A stretch of DNA of 64,000 bases from JAZREA01 sp045660545 (GCA_045660545.1 JAZREA010000019.1:1-64000); one strand, 5' to 3'. Positions 51,213 through 60,066 are shown, counted from the first letter of the stretch. The notes: a model not told the origin generated them from the sequence alone. Made by a program: numbers and translations.

Positions 51213-51241
51213 TTGATTTTTCAACAAATTTATGATAAAAT
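51213..51241 (+). promoter_or_regulatory. Promoter of the PHP phosphoesterase gene
   Basis: TTGATT (51213-51218) and TAAAAT (51236-51241) are 17 bases apart. A leader of about 80 bases follows, in which I see no known riboswitch. Confidence 0.5.
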
Positions 51242-51329
51242 TATAATATTATTTAAAAGCTTTGACGATTGCTTTCGATGTGGTTTATAACCGGCAATAT
51301 TTAAATTATTATCTATGGGGGAATATACT

Positions 51330-52331
51330 ATGAAAAAACACTTATTACCACAAACAGGAAATTTTTATAAATCAAACCTGCACTGTCATACAACCGTTTC
51401 TGACGGTAAGATGACACCGGAAGAAATAAAGGAAATCTATACGGCGGAAGGTTACTCTGTAATCGCTTTTACAGACCATGACGTTTTGGTTCCCCATCCT
51501 GAACTTGCGGACGAAAACTTTTTGCCGCTGAATGGGTATGAGATGGAAATTAACGAAGACGCTTCTGTAAAAATCGGTAGAAAAAGATGCCATATATGTC
51601 TGATTGCAACAGACCCCGAAAACACAAAGCAGGTATGCTTTCATCGTACCAAGTATTTACCGGGCAACACGGTAAATTACTTATCGCAGATTAATTATGA
51701 TGAGTCAGAGCCTGATTATGAGAGAGAGTATGGCAGCGAATGTGTCAACGACATAATAAAAAAGGGAGTTGACAACGGATTTTTTGTTACATATAATCAT
51801 CCCACCTGGTCAAGAGAAAGATATAACGATTATGTTCAGTACAACGGTATGCACGCAATGGAAATTTACAATTCCGAATGCGAACTGGTTGGCTATTATG
51901 AATATAACGAAAAAGAATATGACGATATGCTCTGCTCCGGAAAAAGAATCTATTGTATAGCTACGGACGACACGCACCCCAGGGAATCTTGCTTTGGCGG
52001 CTATACTATGATTAAAGCGGATAAGCTCGAATACAAAGCTATTACATCCGCTTTGATGAACGGTAATTTTTACGCTTCTCAGGGGCCGGAAATATTTGAC
52101 CTTTGGTTTGAAGACGGTATTTTGCATGTTGAATGTTCGGACGCGAAGAACATAAGGCTCAGCACGGGTGCGAGAAGGTGTAAAAGATGTGCCGCGCCAA
52201 AAGGCGAATTTATAAATTCAGCAGATTTTGAAGTCAGGCCGGAAGATGTATATGTCAGACTGACAATAACCGATGAGAATGGTAAATTTGCTTATACAAA
52301 CGCTTATTTTATTGACGGTTGGTTTGAGTAA
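51330..52331 (+). CDS. PHP-domain phosphoesterase
   Basis: The 333-residue protein has the PHP metal motifs LHCHTTVSDG (residues about 17-26), FTDHDVLVPHPE (about 49-60), a central YNHPTWS and a C-terminal ATDDTHP. PHP enzymes use metal clusters to hydrolyse phosphoesters such as histidinol phosphate, or oligonucleotide ends. The ATG at 51330 is preferred; an in-frame ATG at 51315 lies upstream of the GGGGGAA ribosome binding site. Substrate unknown. Confidence 0.87.
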   Translation: MKKHLLPQTGNFYKSNLHCHTTVSDGKMTPEEIKEIYTAEGYSVIAFTDHDVLVPHPELADENFLPLNGYEMEINEDASVKIGRKRCHICLIATDPENTKQVCFHRTKYLPGNTVNYLSQINYDESEPDYEREYGSECVNDIIKKGVDNGFFVTYNHPTWSRERYNDYVQYNGMHAMEIYNSECELVGYYEYNEKEYDDMLCSGKRIYCIATDDTHPRESCFGGYTMIKADKLEYKAITSALMNGNFYASQGPEIFDLWFEDGILHVECSDAKNIRLSTGARRCKRCAAPKGEFINSADFEVRPEDVYVRLTITDENGKFAYTNAYFIDGWFE

Positions 52332-52369
52332 GATATTATCAATGGCGCAGGAAGGGTTGGTATTTAATC

Positions 52370-52888
52370 ATGGAATATGAAAAGTTAATAACAGAAAGAT
52401 ACTCTGTCAGAAATTTCAAGCCTGAGCATCTGTCGCAACAGGATATTTCAAAAATATTAGAGGCTGCATATAAGGCACCTACGGGATGTAATTATCAGCC
52501 ACAGAGAATTCTGGTCTTAAACACAGATTCGAGCTTGGAAAAACTGAAAAACTGCACAAAGTGTCACTTTAATGCGCCTACGGCGATGCTTGTATGCTAT
52601 AATGAGGATGAAAGCTGGAAAAGGGTGTACGACGGTGCTCTTTCTGCACCGGTTGACGCTGCAATTGTTGCAACCCATATGATGCTTGCCGCACATAATG
52701 TAGGAGCAGGTTGTTGTTGGGTTATGCACTTTGACCCTTATGCTATGAAAGAAACATTTAATATTCCCGATAATATAAAACCGTTAGCTCTTTTGGTTAT
52801 GGGATACCCGACGGATACATCTGTGCCGTTTGAAATGCACAACAAATTCCGCCCTTTTGAAGAAATGGTACTTTACGAGCAGTTTTGA
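52370..52888 (+). CDS. Nitroreductase-family flavoprotein
   Basis: The 172-residue FMN protein has the N-terminal signature ERYSVRNFKPE with the FMN-phosphate arginines, a TGCNYQPQRI motif near 40, and a LLVMGYPTD end. It probably reduces nitro or quinone compounds with NAD(P)H. The sequence is normal for the family. No clear operon partner. Confidence 0.88.
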   Translation: MEYEKLITERYSVRNFKPEHLSQQDISKILEAAYKAPTGCNYQPQRILVLNTDSSLEKLKNCTKCHFNAPTAMLVCYNEDESWKRVYDGALSAPVDAAIVATHMMLAAHNVGAGCCWVMHFDPYAMKETFNIPDNIKPLALLVMGYPTDTSVPFEMHNKFRPFEEMVLYEQF

Positions 52889-52937
52889 AATCCAATATAA
52901 AGGATTAAGTTTTGTTGTAAGGATATAGGAGGAAAAG

Positions 52938-53462
52938 ATGTTGAAATTATTGATTGCTTCTGATATACACGGCTCCGCGGAGTACTGCCGTCAGCTGATT
53001 AAAGCGGTAGAAAGGGAAGGGGCTGACAAGGTGTTGTTGCTGGGCGATTTATTATATCACGGACCACGTAATGATCTCCCTGCTGAATATGCGCCAAAAG
53101 AGGTGGCGCATATGCTTAATGGAATTAAAGAAAAGCTCCTTTGCGTGCGGGGTAACTGCGACACGGAAGTCGACCAGATGATGCTGGATTTTCCTGTTTT
53201 GTCCGATTCTGCTTTGATTTGCTGGGAAGGTGTGACTATTTATGCCGCCCACGGACATCACGATTTTCCTACATTACAATCGGGAGAAGTCTTCGTTTCG
53301 GGACACACTCATATTCCGGTAGATTATGTTAAAGAAAATGTTCGCTACATTAACCCGGGTTCTGTCTCCATCCCCAAGGAAGATTCGTGGCATGGATATA
53401 TTGTTTTGGAGGATGGAATCTTCACATGGAAGAATCTTGACGGGGAAATACAACCTCTTTAA
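52938..53462 (+). CDS. YfcE/MJ0936-type metallophosphoesterase
   Basis: This 174-residue calcineurin-like phosphodiesterase has the metal motifs SDIHGS (D10, H12), LLGDLLYHGP (D about 36), VRGNCD (N about 73) and GHTHIP near the end. YfcE-like enzymes cleave small phosphodiesters in vitro; a cellular substrate is not known. A good AGGAGG site precedes the ATG. Confidence 0.9.
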   Translation: MLKLLIASDIHGSAEYCRQLIKAVEREGADKVLLLGDLLYHGPRNDLPAEYAPKEVAHMLNGIKEKLLCVRGNCDTEVDQMMLDFPVLSDSALICWEGVTIYAAHGHHDFPTLQSGEVFVSGHTHIPVDYVKENVRYINPGSVSIPKEDSWHGYIVLEDGIFTWKNLDGEIQPL

Positions 53463-53472
53463 AAAACGTGTT

Positions 53473-53527
53473 GTTTTGTCCCGACTTGACACGAGTTATA
53501 TTGTGGAGAATATTATTGAGAAGAGGG
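53473..53527 (+). repeat. Intergenic repeat E6 (short form)
   Basis: TTTTGTCCCGACTTGACACG aligns with the first blocks of E5 and E8; the rest diverges and leads to the GAGGG ribosome binding site of the next gene. It begins 10 bases after the phosphoesterase stop codon. Confidence 0.5.
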
Positions 53528-53532
53528 AAAAT

Positions 53533-54657
53533 ATGAAGAGAGAAATTGAATTTACTGATAAGGTGTATTTGTTTTCGTGCAAGACATATATTCAGGAAGA
53601 AGTTTCGTCGGTTTTGAACAATCTTCTTGATAAGATATGTGCTGACAACAATTTTACGGATTTTCAGGGCAAAAAGGTTGTTCTGAAACCGAATTTGCTC
53701 GCGAAAAGAGCTCCTGATATGGGAGTTACGACGCAACCCTCGTTTGTTGTGGCGGCATCAGAATACTTTTCTAAAAAAGGTGCTGATGTTATAATTGCCG
53801 ATAGCCCGGGTGGCGTATATCACCCTACTTTATTAAAATCCCTGTACAAAGTCTGCAAAATGGACGAAGCAGACTGTGCAGAGCTCAATTTTAATATTGA
53901 ATCGGATTTGGTAAAGTGGGAGGATAAAGAGTTTAACATTATAAAGCCGCTTGTGGAGGCGGATATAATCGTAAACCTCGCCAGGATGAAAACGCATACG
54001 TTGTGTGATATGACGGCGGCGGTTAAGAATCTCTTTGGCTCTGTTCCGGGATTGTTGAAGGCGGAATATCACGCAAAATATCCGAACAAAAAAGTTTTTT
54101 CAGATATGCTTGTGGACCTTTGCCTTGCTAACGCTCCGCAAATTAATATTATTGATGGAGTTGTTGGTATGGAGGGGGATGGCCCTGCAAACGGTACACC
54201 TATCAAAACAGGCGTAATTATCGGCTCTGCAAATCCATTTGCAGCAGACTGCTTATGCGCACACATTATGGGCTTTGGGGAAGATGAAGTTGACACCGTG
54301 AGGATTTCAAAGGAACGAGGCCTTTGCCCAAAGGTTGAGGAGCTTGAAATTGAGGGAGAGGATATTGCTTCATATCGTTTTAAGTTTAAAAGACCAAAGG
54401 GCAGCAAGTCTACGATTGGCCTTGTAAGAATTTTGCCCAAATTTATTAAAAGAAGCTTTGAAAAGAAGGTTCCGCATCCTTTTGTTTTAAAAGAAAAATG
54501 TGTAGGCTGCGGAGAATGTGCAAGATGCTGTCCTGCCGAAACCATAACGATGGTGGAAGGCAAAGCTACTATTAATTATGAAAAATGTATTAAATGTTTT
54601 TGCTGTCAGGAACTTTGCCCACAAAAAGCTGTTGTGATTAAAAAAATGAAGGTATAA
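53533..54657 (+). CDS. DUF362 and dicluster ferredoxin protein
   Basis: The 374 residues have an N-terminal DUF362 region (about 30-290; KVVLKPNLLAKRAPDMGVTT, ARMKTH, AVKNLFG) and a C-terminal pair of 4Fe-4S motifs, CVGCGECARCCPAETI and CIKCFCCQELCPQKAV. DUF362-ferredoxins are common in anaerobes and their substrate is unknown; a redox role is inferred. The ATG at 53533 is chosen because AGAGGG precedes it. Upstream in-frame codons overlap the phosphoesterase gene and are rejected. Confidence 0.85.
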   Translation: MKREIEFTDKVYLFSCKTYIQEEVSSVLNNLLDKICADNNFTDFQGKKVVLKPNLLAKRAPDMGVTTQPSFVVAASEYFSKKGADVIIADSPGGVYHPTLLKSLYKVCKMDEADCAELNFNIESDLVKWEDKEFNIIKPLVEADIIVNLARMKTHTLCDMTAAVKNLFGSVPGLLKAEYHAKYPNKKVFSDMLVDLCLANAPQINIIDGVVGMEGDGPANGTPIKTGVIIGSANPFAADCLCAHIMGFGEDEVDTVRISKERGLCPKVEELEIEGEDIASYRFKFKRPKGSKSTIGLVRILPKFIKRSFEKKVPHPFVLKEKCVGCGECARCCPAETITMVEGKATINYEKCIKCFCCQELCPQKAVVIKKMKV

Positions 54658-54699
54658 CCATAATAAGTTTCGTGCAGTATTGACGAAAGGATTAACAAT

Positions 54700-55944
54700 A
54701 TGGATCAGTATAAACTTACAAAAAAAGCTTGCCACCTTACAGGTATGACGATGGCAATATCAGCGAATTTGTCGCCTCTTTTATTTTTGACGTTTAAAGA
54801 TATGTATAATTTATCTTATACGCTGCTTGGATTTTTGGTGGTAATCAATTTTTGTACCCAACTCTTTGTTGATTTAATATTTACGTTTTTTGCTAAACAT
54901 TTCAATATACATAAAGCAGTAAGAAGTACACCATTAGTTATCTTTGTTGGCTTAATACTGTATGCGGTTTTGCCGATGGTTTTTCCGGAGAAGGCGTTTT
55001 TGTGGATAGCGATTGGGACGGTAATATTCTCTGTTGCTTCCGGATTGAGCGAGATTTTACTAAGTCCTGTGATTGCGGCAATTCCGAGCGAAAATCCCGA
55101 GGGCGAAATGAGTATACTTCACTCAATGTATGCCTGGGGCGTAGTAGGTGTAGTAATACTTAGCACGTTGTTCTTAACCATTTTTGGCGGCACAAATTGG
55201 ACGTATCTTGCGCTAATTTGGTCGGTAGTGCCGTTTACAGCCTTTTTAATGTTCTTAAAGGCAAAGCTTCCTCCAATCAACACTTTTGAATCTAAACAAA
55301 AGAAAACAAAAATATTTAACAAAGGTATTGTACTATGCGCCTTTTGCATATTTTTTGGCGGAGCGGCAGAATGTACAATGTCTCAATGGGCATCAGGATT
55401 TATTGAAAATGCTATTGGCGTTCCGAAATTGTATGGGGATGTCATAGGTGTTGCGCTGTTCGCAGCATTGTTGGGGACGGGAAGAATTTTATATTCAAAA
55501 TATGGTAAAAAAATTATTAATATTTTGCTCTTCGGTATGTTAGGTGCGAGTATCTGTTATTTCCTGGCGAGTTTGTCGCTGAGCCCTGCAATTGGAATTA
55601 TAGCGTGCGCGCTGACAGGTATTTTTACGTCTATGTTATGGCCGGGAACTTTAATTTACGTAGAAGAAAAGTTCGAAAATGTTGGTGTGGCTGTTTACGC
55701 ACTTATGGCTGCCGGTGGGGATATGGGCGCGTCTGTTGCTCCACAGCTGCTTGGCTTTGTATCTGACAAATTCAGCCTTACGGATTATGCTATGAAGATT
55801 TCACAGACTTTTAATATAAGTGCAGAACAAGTTGGTATGAGGGCAGGTCTGCTTGTGGCAGGGATTTTTCCTGTTGCCGGTCTGCTGTGCGTACTTTGTA
55901 TGAAAAAACATTTCAAAAGGCCAGGCAAGATTGCATTGAAGTAG
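54700..55944 (+). CDS. Major facilitator superfamily transporter
   Basis: The 414-residue protein has about 12 hydrophobic segments in two halves separated by a basic loop near residue 195 (ESKQKKTKIF). The layout suggests a sugar or metabolite permease of the FucP/fucose-like branch, but the substrate cannot be told. AAAGG precedes the start by about 11 bases. Confidence 0.8.
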   Translation: MDQYKLTKKACHLTGMTMAISANLSPLLFLTFKDMYNLSYTLLGFLVVINFCTQLFVDLIFTFFAKHFNIHKAVRSTPLVIFVGLILYAVLPMVFPEKAFLWIAIGTVIFSVASGLSEILLSPVIAAIPSENPEGEMSILHSMYAWGVVGVVILSTLFLTIFGGTNWTYLALIWSVVPFTAFLMFLKAKLPPINTFESKQKKTKIFNKGIVLCAFCIFFGGAAECTMSQWASGFIENAIGVPKLYGDVIGVALFAALLGTGRILYSKYGKKIINILLFGMLGASICYFLASLSLSPAIGIIACALTGIFTSMLWPGTLIYVEEKFENVGVAVYALMAAGGDMGASVAPQLLGFVSDKFSLTDYAMKISQTFNISAEQVGMRAGLLVAGIFPVAGLLCVLCMKKHFKRPGKIALK

Positions 55945-55968
55945 CCATTCGGCATTTTAATTAATGTA

Positions 55969-56019
55969 TTTTGTCCTGATTTTACACGAGCCTATAAGAA
56001 TGACAAAATTTGAAGAAGG
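55969..56019 (+). repeat. Intergenic repeat E8 (short form, close match to E1)
   Basis: TTTTGTCCTG, ACACGAGCCTATAAGAATGA and AAATTTGAAGAAGG align along the full length of E1 at 44041 with scattered mismatches. It ends at the ribosome binding site of the next gene. Confidence 0.6.
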
Positions 56020-56027
56020 TGATATAA

Positions 56028-56756
56028 ATGATTAACGAGATACAGTTTATAGCGATTTTACTCGTATCGGCAACGGGTGCATTTATACAAAGAGTAACCG
56101 GTTTTGGTTATGGTATTTTTGTTATGATATTTTTCCCGTATATTATAAAGACACATACTTCGGCAGCGGCAGTATCTATGATTGTTTCATGCATATTATC
56201 TATGTACAATTCAATTATTTACAGAACAAAAATACCCTATAAAAAAGTTTTTCCTTTAATTGCAGCGTCTTTGGTTACTATTCCTATTGCTGTTCGTTTT
56301 TCGGTTATGGTATCGGGAGATGTTTTTAAAAAAATACTTGGTATTGTTCTTATTGTGCTTAGTCTTTACTTTCTTTTTCTGAATAACCGTATAAAGATGA
56401 AGCCAACCGTAAAAAACGGTGCAATTGCCGGAGGTCTCGGCGGAGTGCTGACCGGATTGTTTTCAACCGGCGGACCACCTATTGTACTATATCTTATGAA
56501 TGCTTTAACAGACAACGTTATGTATTTTGCGTCAACGCAATTTTATTTTGGACTGACAGGTATTTATTCAACACTTGTAAGATTTTTTAACGGAATTATT
56601 ACTATGGAAGTAGTTGTTTATTCTGTTATTGGCTTGGTTGGAAGTTTGGTTGGAAATTTTGTAGGCAAGCATATCTTTGATAAATTGAATGCGCAAAGAC
56701 TCAAGCAATTGGTTTATTTTGGGATGATTATAAGTGGCATCGTCATGATTTTATAA
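56028..56756 (+). CDS. TauE/SafE-family membrane transporter
   Basis: The 242-residue membrane protein has seven or eight hydrophobic segments with the family motifs QRVTGFGYGIFVM near 22 and GGLGGVLTGLFSTGGPPIVL near 135. The family exports sulfite, sulfoacetate or related organosulphur anions; the substrate here is unknown. It is preceded by repeat E8 and followed by copA after 58 bases. Confidence 0.88.
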   Translation: MINEIQFIAILLVSATGAFIQRVTGFGYGIFVMIFFPYIIKTHTSAAAVSMIVSCILSMYNSIIYRTKIPYKKVFPLIAASLVTIPIAVRFSVMVSGDVFKKILGIVLIVLSLYFLFLNNRIKMKPTVKNGAIAGGLGGVLTGLFSTGGPPIVLYLMNALTDNVMYFASTQFYFGLTGIYSTLVRFFNGIITMEVVVYSVIGLVGSLVGNFVGKHIFDKLNAQRLKQLVYFGMIISGIVMIL

Positions 56757-56814
56757 AATATGAAATAAATATTGAAAAACAATAGTGTAAAATTTAAGAA
56801 GAGGAGGGGGAGCT

Positions 56815-59244
56815 TTGAGAAAATTTGACGTTAAGGGGATGAGCTGTGCGGCGTGCAGCAGCCGTGTGGAAAGAGCGGTTGCTTCATTAGACGGGGTAGA
56901 TGAATGCGCCGTTAACCTCCTTAGTAATTCGATGGTTGTAGAGGGAAGTGCTACGGACGACGAAATTATTGCTGCTGTAAAAAAGGCCGGGTATGAAGCT
57001 TCCTCAAAAGACGACAACAAAGCTGTAAACGACGAGCTAAGTCATGCAAAAGAAGTCAACAGCGTTAGAAAGAGGCTGATTTATTCCGCCCTTCTTTTGT
57101 GTGTGCTGATGTATATATCGATGGGATATGTTATGTACAATCTGCCCCTGCCTCAATTTTTGGCTCGTAGTGATGCTTTGATTGTAGTTGTACAGCTTGT
57201 TCTTGCTACGTTTGTTTTGATTTTGAACAAGAAGTTCTTTGTAAATGGTTTTTTGGGGCTTGTACGTCTTTCGCCAAATATGGACACGCTTGTTTCGATA
57301 GGGTCGCTTTCGGCTTATCTATACAGCGTTGTTCTGCTTGCGGACATGCTGATTAACAAATCTCATCATCTGCACGGACTTTACTTTGAATCGGCCGCTA
57401 TGATACTGACTTTGATTACAGTGGGTAAGATGCTGGAAGCAAGGGCAAAAGGTAAAACTACAACCGCGATAAAAGGCCTTATGGAGCTTTCGCCCAAAAC
57501 TGCGACGTTAAAAAGAGGCGAAGATGAAGTTGTAACATCAGTTGATGACGTTAAAGTTGGAGATGTATTTATAGTTCGTCCCGGGGAGAGCGTGGCGGTT
57601 GACGGCGTAGTTATTGACGGACAAAGCTCAGTAGACGAGGCGATTCTTACCGGAGAGAGTATCCCTGTCGACAAGTCGGTTGGAGATAATGTTTCTGCCG
57701 CTACAATAAATCTGAGTGGTTACCTTGTTTGCAGGGCAACACGTGTCGGTAAGGACACAACACTTTCGCAGATTATAGAGGTGGTTAACAACGCCTCTGC
57801 AACAAAAGCTCCTATTGCAAAGATAGCGGACAAGGTTTCCGGTGTGTTTGTGCCGGTTGTAATTGGGGTTTCTGTTGTTACTCTTATTGTATGGTTATTG
57901 ATTGGACAAGGATTTGAATTTGCGCTTGCCAGGGCGATTTCTGTGCTTGTTATAAGCTGCCCTTGTGCCCTTGGACTTGCAACCCCTGTCGCTATTATGG
58001 TAGGTAGCGGGTTTGCTGCAAAAAATGGAGTTTTATTTAAAACGGCGACTTCTCTTGAAGTTACAGGAAAGGCTAAGATAATTGCCTTTGATAAAACCGG
58101 CACTATTACACAGGGCAGACCTGTTGTAACAGACGTGATATCCGTAAATCCGGGCGGAGAAAAAGAGCTGATAAGTATAGCATATGCTTTGGAAAAAAAC
58201 AGTGAACATCCGTTGGCAAAGGCAATAGTCAGCTATGCAAATGAGACAGATGTACAACGGCTTACGGTTACTGAATTTAAAAACGTGCCCGGGAACGGAC
58301 TGATTGCAAAGCTTGAAAACGCAGATGTTTGTGCCGGAAATCTTGAATTTATAAAAAAACAGATTGATGTTGACGAAGATACTATAAAAAAGGCACGGGA
58401 ACTTTCTGCGCAGGGGAAAACACCGCTATATTTTAGCAAGGGAGAAAGTCTGCTTGGAATAATTGCCGTAGCTGACACTATTAAAAAGGACGCAGCTGAC
58501 GCTGTGACAGAGCTTAAAAAGATGGGAATCCGTGTAGTGATGATAACCGGAGATAACCAAAGAACTGCAAAGGCGATAAGCGAAAAGACAGAAATAGATG
58601 AAGTGTTTTCGGATGTTTTACCCGATGAAAAAGAGAAAATCGTTAGCGAATTAAAAAAGACTGCAACGGTTGTTATGGTAGGCGACGGGATTAACGACGC
58701 ACCAGCGCTTACAACGGCTGATGTTGGGATATCGGTAGGAGGTGGTACCGACATAGCTATTGATGCGGCGGATGTAGTCTTAATGGGAGATTCGCTTTCG
58801 GACGTTGTGGCGGCTGTTAAAATCAGTAAAAGTGTGATTAAGAACATACATGAGAACTTGTTTTGGGCGTTTGGATACAATATTATAGGAATACCGCTTG
58901 CGGCCGGAGCGTTCACACATCTGGGACTTACCATGAACCCGATGTTTGGTGCGGCGGCTATGAGCTTTTCCAGTATATTTGTTGTGTCTAATGCGCTTAG
59001 GTTAAACTTTATAAAACTAAAAAAAGAGGAGACGGTGAAGATGTTAATAAAAATTGAAGGTATGATGTGCCCACACTGTGAGGCGAGGGTTAAAAAGACC
59101 TTAGAAGAGTTGGCAGGAGTAGAAAAGGTGGAGGTAAGCCACGAAAAAGGCACTGCGAACATAACTTCCTCAACAAATATAAGTGAAGAAACTGTCAAAG
59201 CTGTAATAGAAAACCAGGGATACAAGGTTCTAGCTATTGATTAG
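56815..59244 (+). CDS. copA: Copper-exporting P-type ATPase with C-terminal CopZ-like domain
   Basis: This 809-residue Cu(I) pump has an N-terminal HMA domain with C11-A-A-C14, the metal path CPC at 382-384, the phosphorylation motif D426-KTGT, SEHPLAKA and GDGINDAPA. Unusually, a second HMA domain follows the last membrane helices at about 743-809 with CPHC (C752, C755). It looks like a fused CopZ chaperone. Residue M743 is preceded by GAGGAG at 8-9 bases, so the domain could also be made separately. The start is TTG at 56815 with a very strong GAGGAGGGGG site. A Cu/Zn-SOD-like gene lies next. Confidence 0.95.
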   Translation: MRKFDVKGMSCAACSSRVERAVASLDGVDECAVNLLSNSMVVEGSATDDEIIAAVKKAGYEASSKDDNKAVNDELSHAKEVNSVRKRLIYSALLLCVLMYISMGYVMYNLPLPQFLARSDALIVVVQLVLATFVLILNKKFFVNGFLGLVRLSPNMDTLVSIGSLSAYLYSVVLLADMLINKSHHLHGLYFESAAMILTLITVGKMLEARAKGKTTTAIKGLMELSPKTATLKRGEDEVVTSVDDVKVGDVFIVRPGESVAVDGVVIDGQSSVDEAILTGESIPVDKSVGDNVSAATINLSGYLVCRATRVGKDTTLSQIIEVVNNASATKAPIAKIADKVSGVFVPVVIGVSVVTLIVWLLIGQGFEFALARAISVLVISCPCALGLATPVAIMVGSGFAAKNGVLFKTATSLEVTGKAKIIAFDKTGTITQGRPVVTDVISVNPGGEKELISIAYALEKNSEHPLAKAIVSYANETDVQRLTVTEFKNVPGNGLIAKLENADVCAGNLEFIKKQIDVDEDTIKKARELSAQGKTPLYFSKGESLLGIIAVADTIKKDAADAVTELKKMGIRVVMITGDNQRTAKAISEKTEIDEVFSDVLPDEKEKIVSELKKTATVVMVGDGINDAPALTTADVGISVGGGTDIAIDAADVVLMGDSLSDVVAAVKISKSVIKNIHENLFWAFGYNIIGIPLAAGAFTHLGLTMNPMFGAAAMSFSSIFVVSNALRLNFIKLKKEETVKMLIKIEGMMCPHCEARVKKTLEELAGVEKVEVSHEKGTANITSSTNISEETVKAVIENQGYKVLAID

Positions 59245-59267
59245 ACAGATTTTGTATTTGTGCAAAC

Positions 59268-59294
59268 AAAAAGACACCGTATGGTGTCTTTTTT
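59268..59294 (+). terminator. Intrinsic terminator after copA
   Basis: Arms 59268-59278 and 59283-59293 (11 bp) with a 4-base loop, ending in six T. Confidence 0.85.
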
Positions 59295-59389
59295 AATATC
59301 TGAGTCAGCGATTTTTTATGATTTTACTGTCGAAGTTAAGATGTTGGTGCATATAATGATAATATAATTTTTTGGTTGGAGATGATTCC

Positions 59390-59869
59390 TTGAGAAACAT
59401 AAATATTCTGTCATACACGAAAAAACCTTATGCTGTGGCAAGGATACAAGGCAGCAGCAACTATCCAAAGATACAGGGCTTGGTTAGATTCTATCAAAGA
59501 AAAGAGGGTGTCTTGGTGTGGGTTTATGTATCAGGTTTACCCAAAAGCGATGATGTGTGTAAACAACCGATTTTTGCTATGCATATTCACAACGGGGGCA
59601 GTTGCACAGGAAACGAAGAAGACCCTTTCGCTGATGCTATGACGCATTATAATCCAAACAATTGTACACATCCTTATCATTCAGGAGATATGCCGCCTTT
59701 ATTTGGAGCCAATGGAATAGCTTTTTACACCTTCTTAACTGATAGGTTTTCTGCAAAAGATATTATCGGCAAAAGTCTTATTATTCATTCCAAGCCCGAC
59801 GACTTTACAACACAACCGTCAGGAAACTCGGGGGAAAAGATTGCTTGTGGAATTATAGTGAAAAATTAA
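59390..59869 (+). CDS. Cu/Zn superoxide dismutase-like protein without signal peptide
   Basis: The 159 residues have the SodC copper-site motif MHIHNGGSC near residue 65, a HPYHSGDMPPLFG loop with zinc-ligand-type histidines, and a C-terminal SGEKIACGII that supplies the disulphide cysteine and the usual GxRxACG position, where the arginine is replaced (GEKIACG). SodC disproportionates superoxide and is normally exported; no signal peptide is seen here. The TTG start at 59390 has GGAGATG 7-8 bases upstream. It neighbours a copper ATPase. Activity is uncertain because of the altered arginine. Confidence 0.8.
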   Translation: MRNINILSYTKKPYAVARIQGSSNYPKIQGLVRFYQRKEGVLVWVYVSGLPKSDDVCKQPIFAMHIHNGGSCTGNEEDPFADAMTHYNPNNCTHPYHSGDMPPLFGANGIAFYTFLTDRFSAKDIIGKSLIIHSKPDDFTTQPSGNSGEKIACGIIVKN

Positions 59870-59916
59870 ATTTAAGTCGATAAAACCATAATGTATTATA
59901 TTGGCATAAAAAAAAA

Positions 59917-59942
59917 CAAGCATCTAAAGATGCTTGCTTTTT
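59917..59942 (+). terminator. Intrinsic terminator after the SOD-like gene
   Basis: CAAGCATCT (59917-59925) and AGATGCTTG (59928-59936) form a tight hairpin followed by CTTTTT. Confidence 0.8.
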
Positions 59943-59943
59943 A

Positions 59944-59992
59944 GTGGCGGAGAAGGACTTTTACCGTCAGAAAACACAAAACGCACTTCTCC
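59944..59992 (-). other. tRNA-Ser-like 3' end remnant, possible attachment site
   Basis: On the minus strand the block ends TCCTTCTCCGCCA (59957-59945), which looks like the acceptor 3' strand, discriminator G and CCA of a tRNA-Ser. GGAGAAG at 59992-59986 can pair with its CTTCTCC to give a 7-bp acceptor stem, but only 30 bases lie between, far too few for a tRNA body. It marks the change from core genes to AT-rich accessory genes. The rest of 59993-60066 holds an imperfect inverted repeat (60017-60024 with 60035-60042) and no gene. Confidence 0.4.
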
Positions 59993-60066
59993 TAAACAAG
60001 CCATTTTCAGCCACTTGATTTTCTATATTTCAAGAGAAAATCTGAAAAGAGCATATCGTTAAACTT

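Noticed and set aside
51242..51329. A regulatory RNA in the PHP gene leader
   Set aside because: No recognised motif and no strong stem beyond chance.
53326..53532. N-terminal extension of the DUF362 protein overlapping the phosphoesterase gene
   Set aside because: The sequence is the shadow frame of the upstream gene; a good start exists at 53533.
58233..59225. A 330-codon minus-strand frame inside copA
   Set aside because: Shadow of a strongly supported gene; serine/threonine-rich nonsense typical of antisense frames.
59944..60020. A complete tRNA-Ser gene
   Set aside because: Only the acceptor stem and CCA end are present; D, anticodon and T arms are missing.
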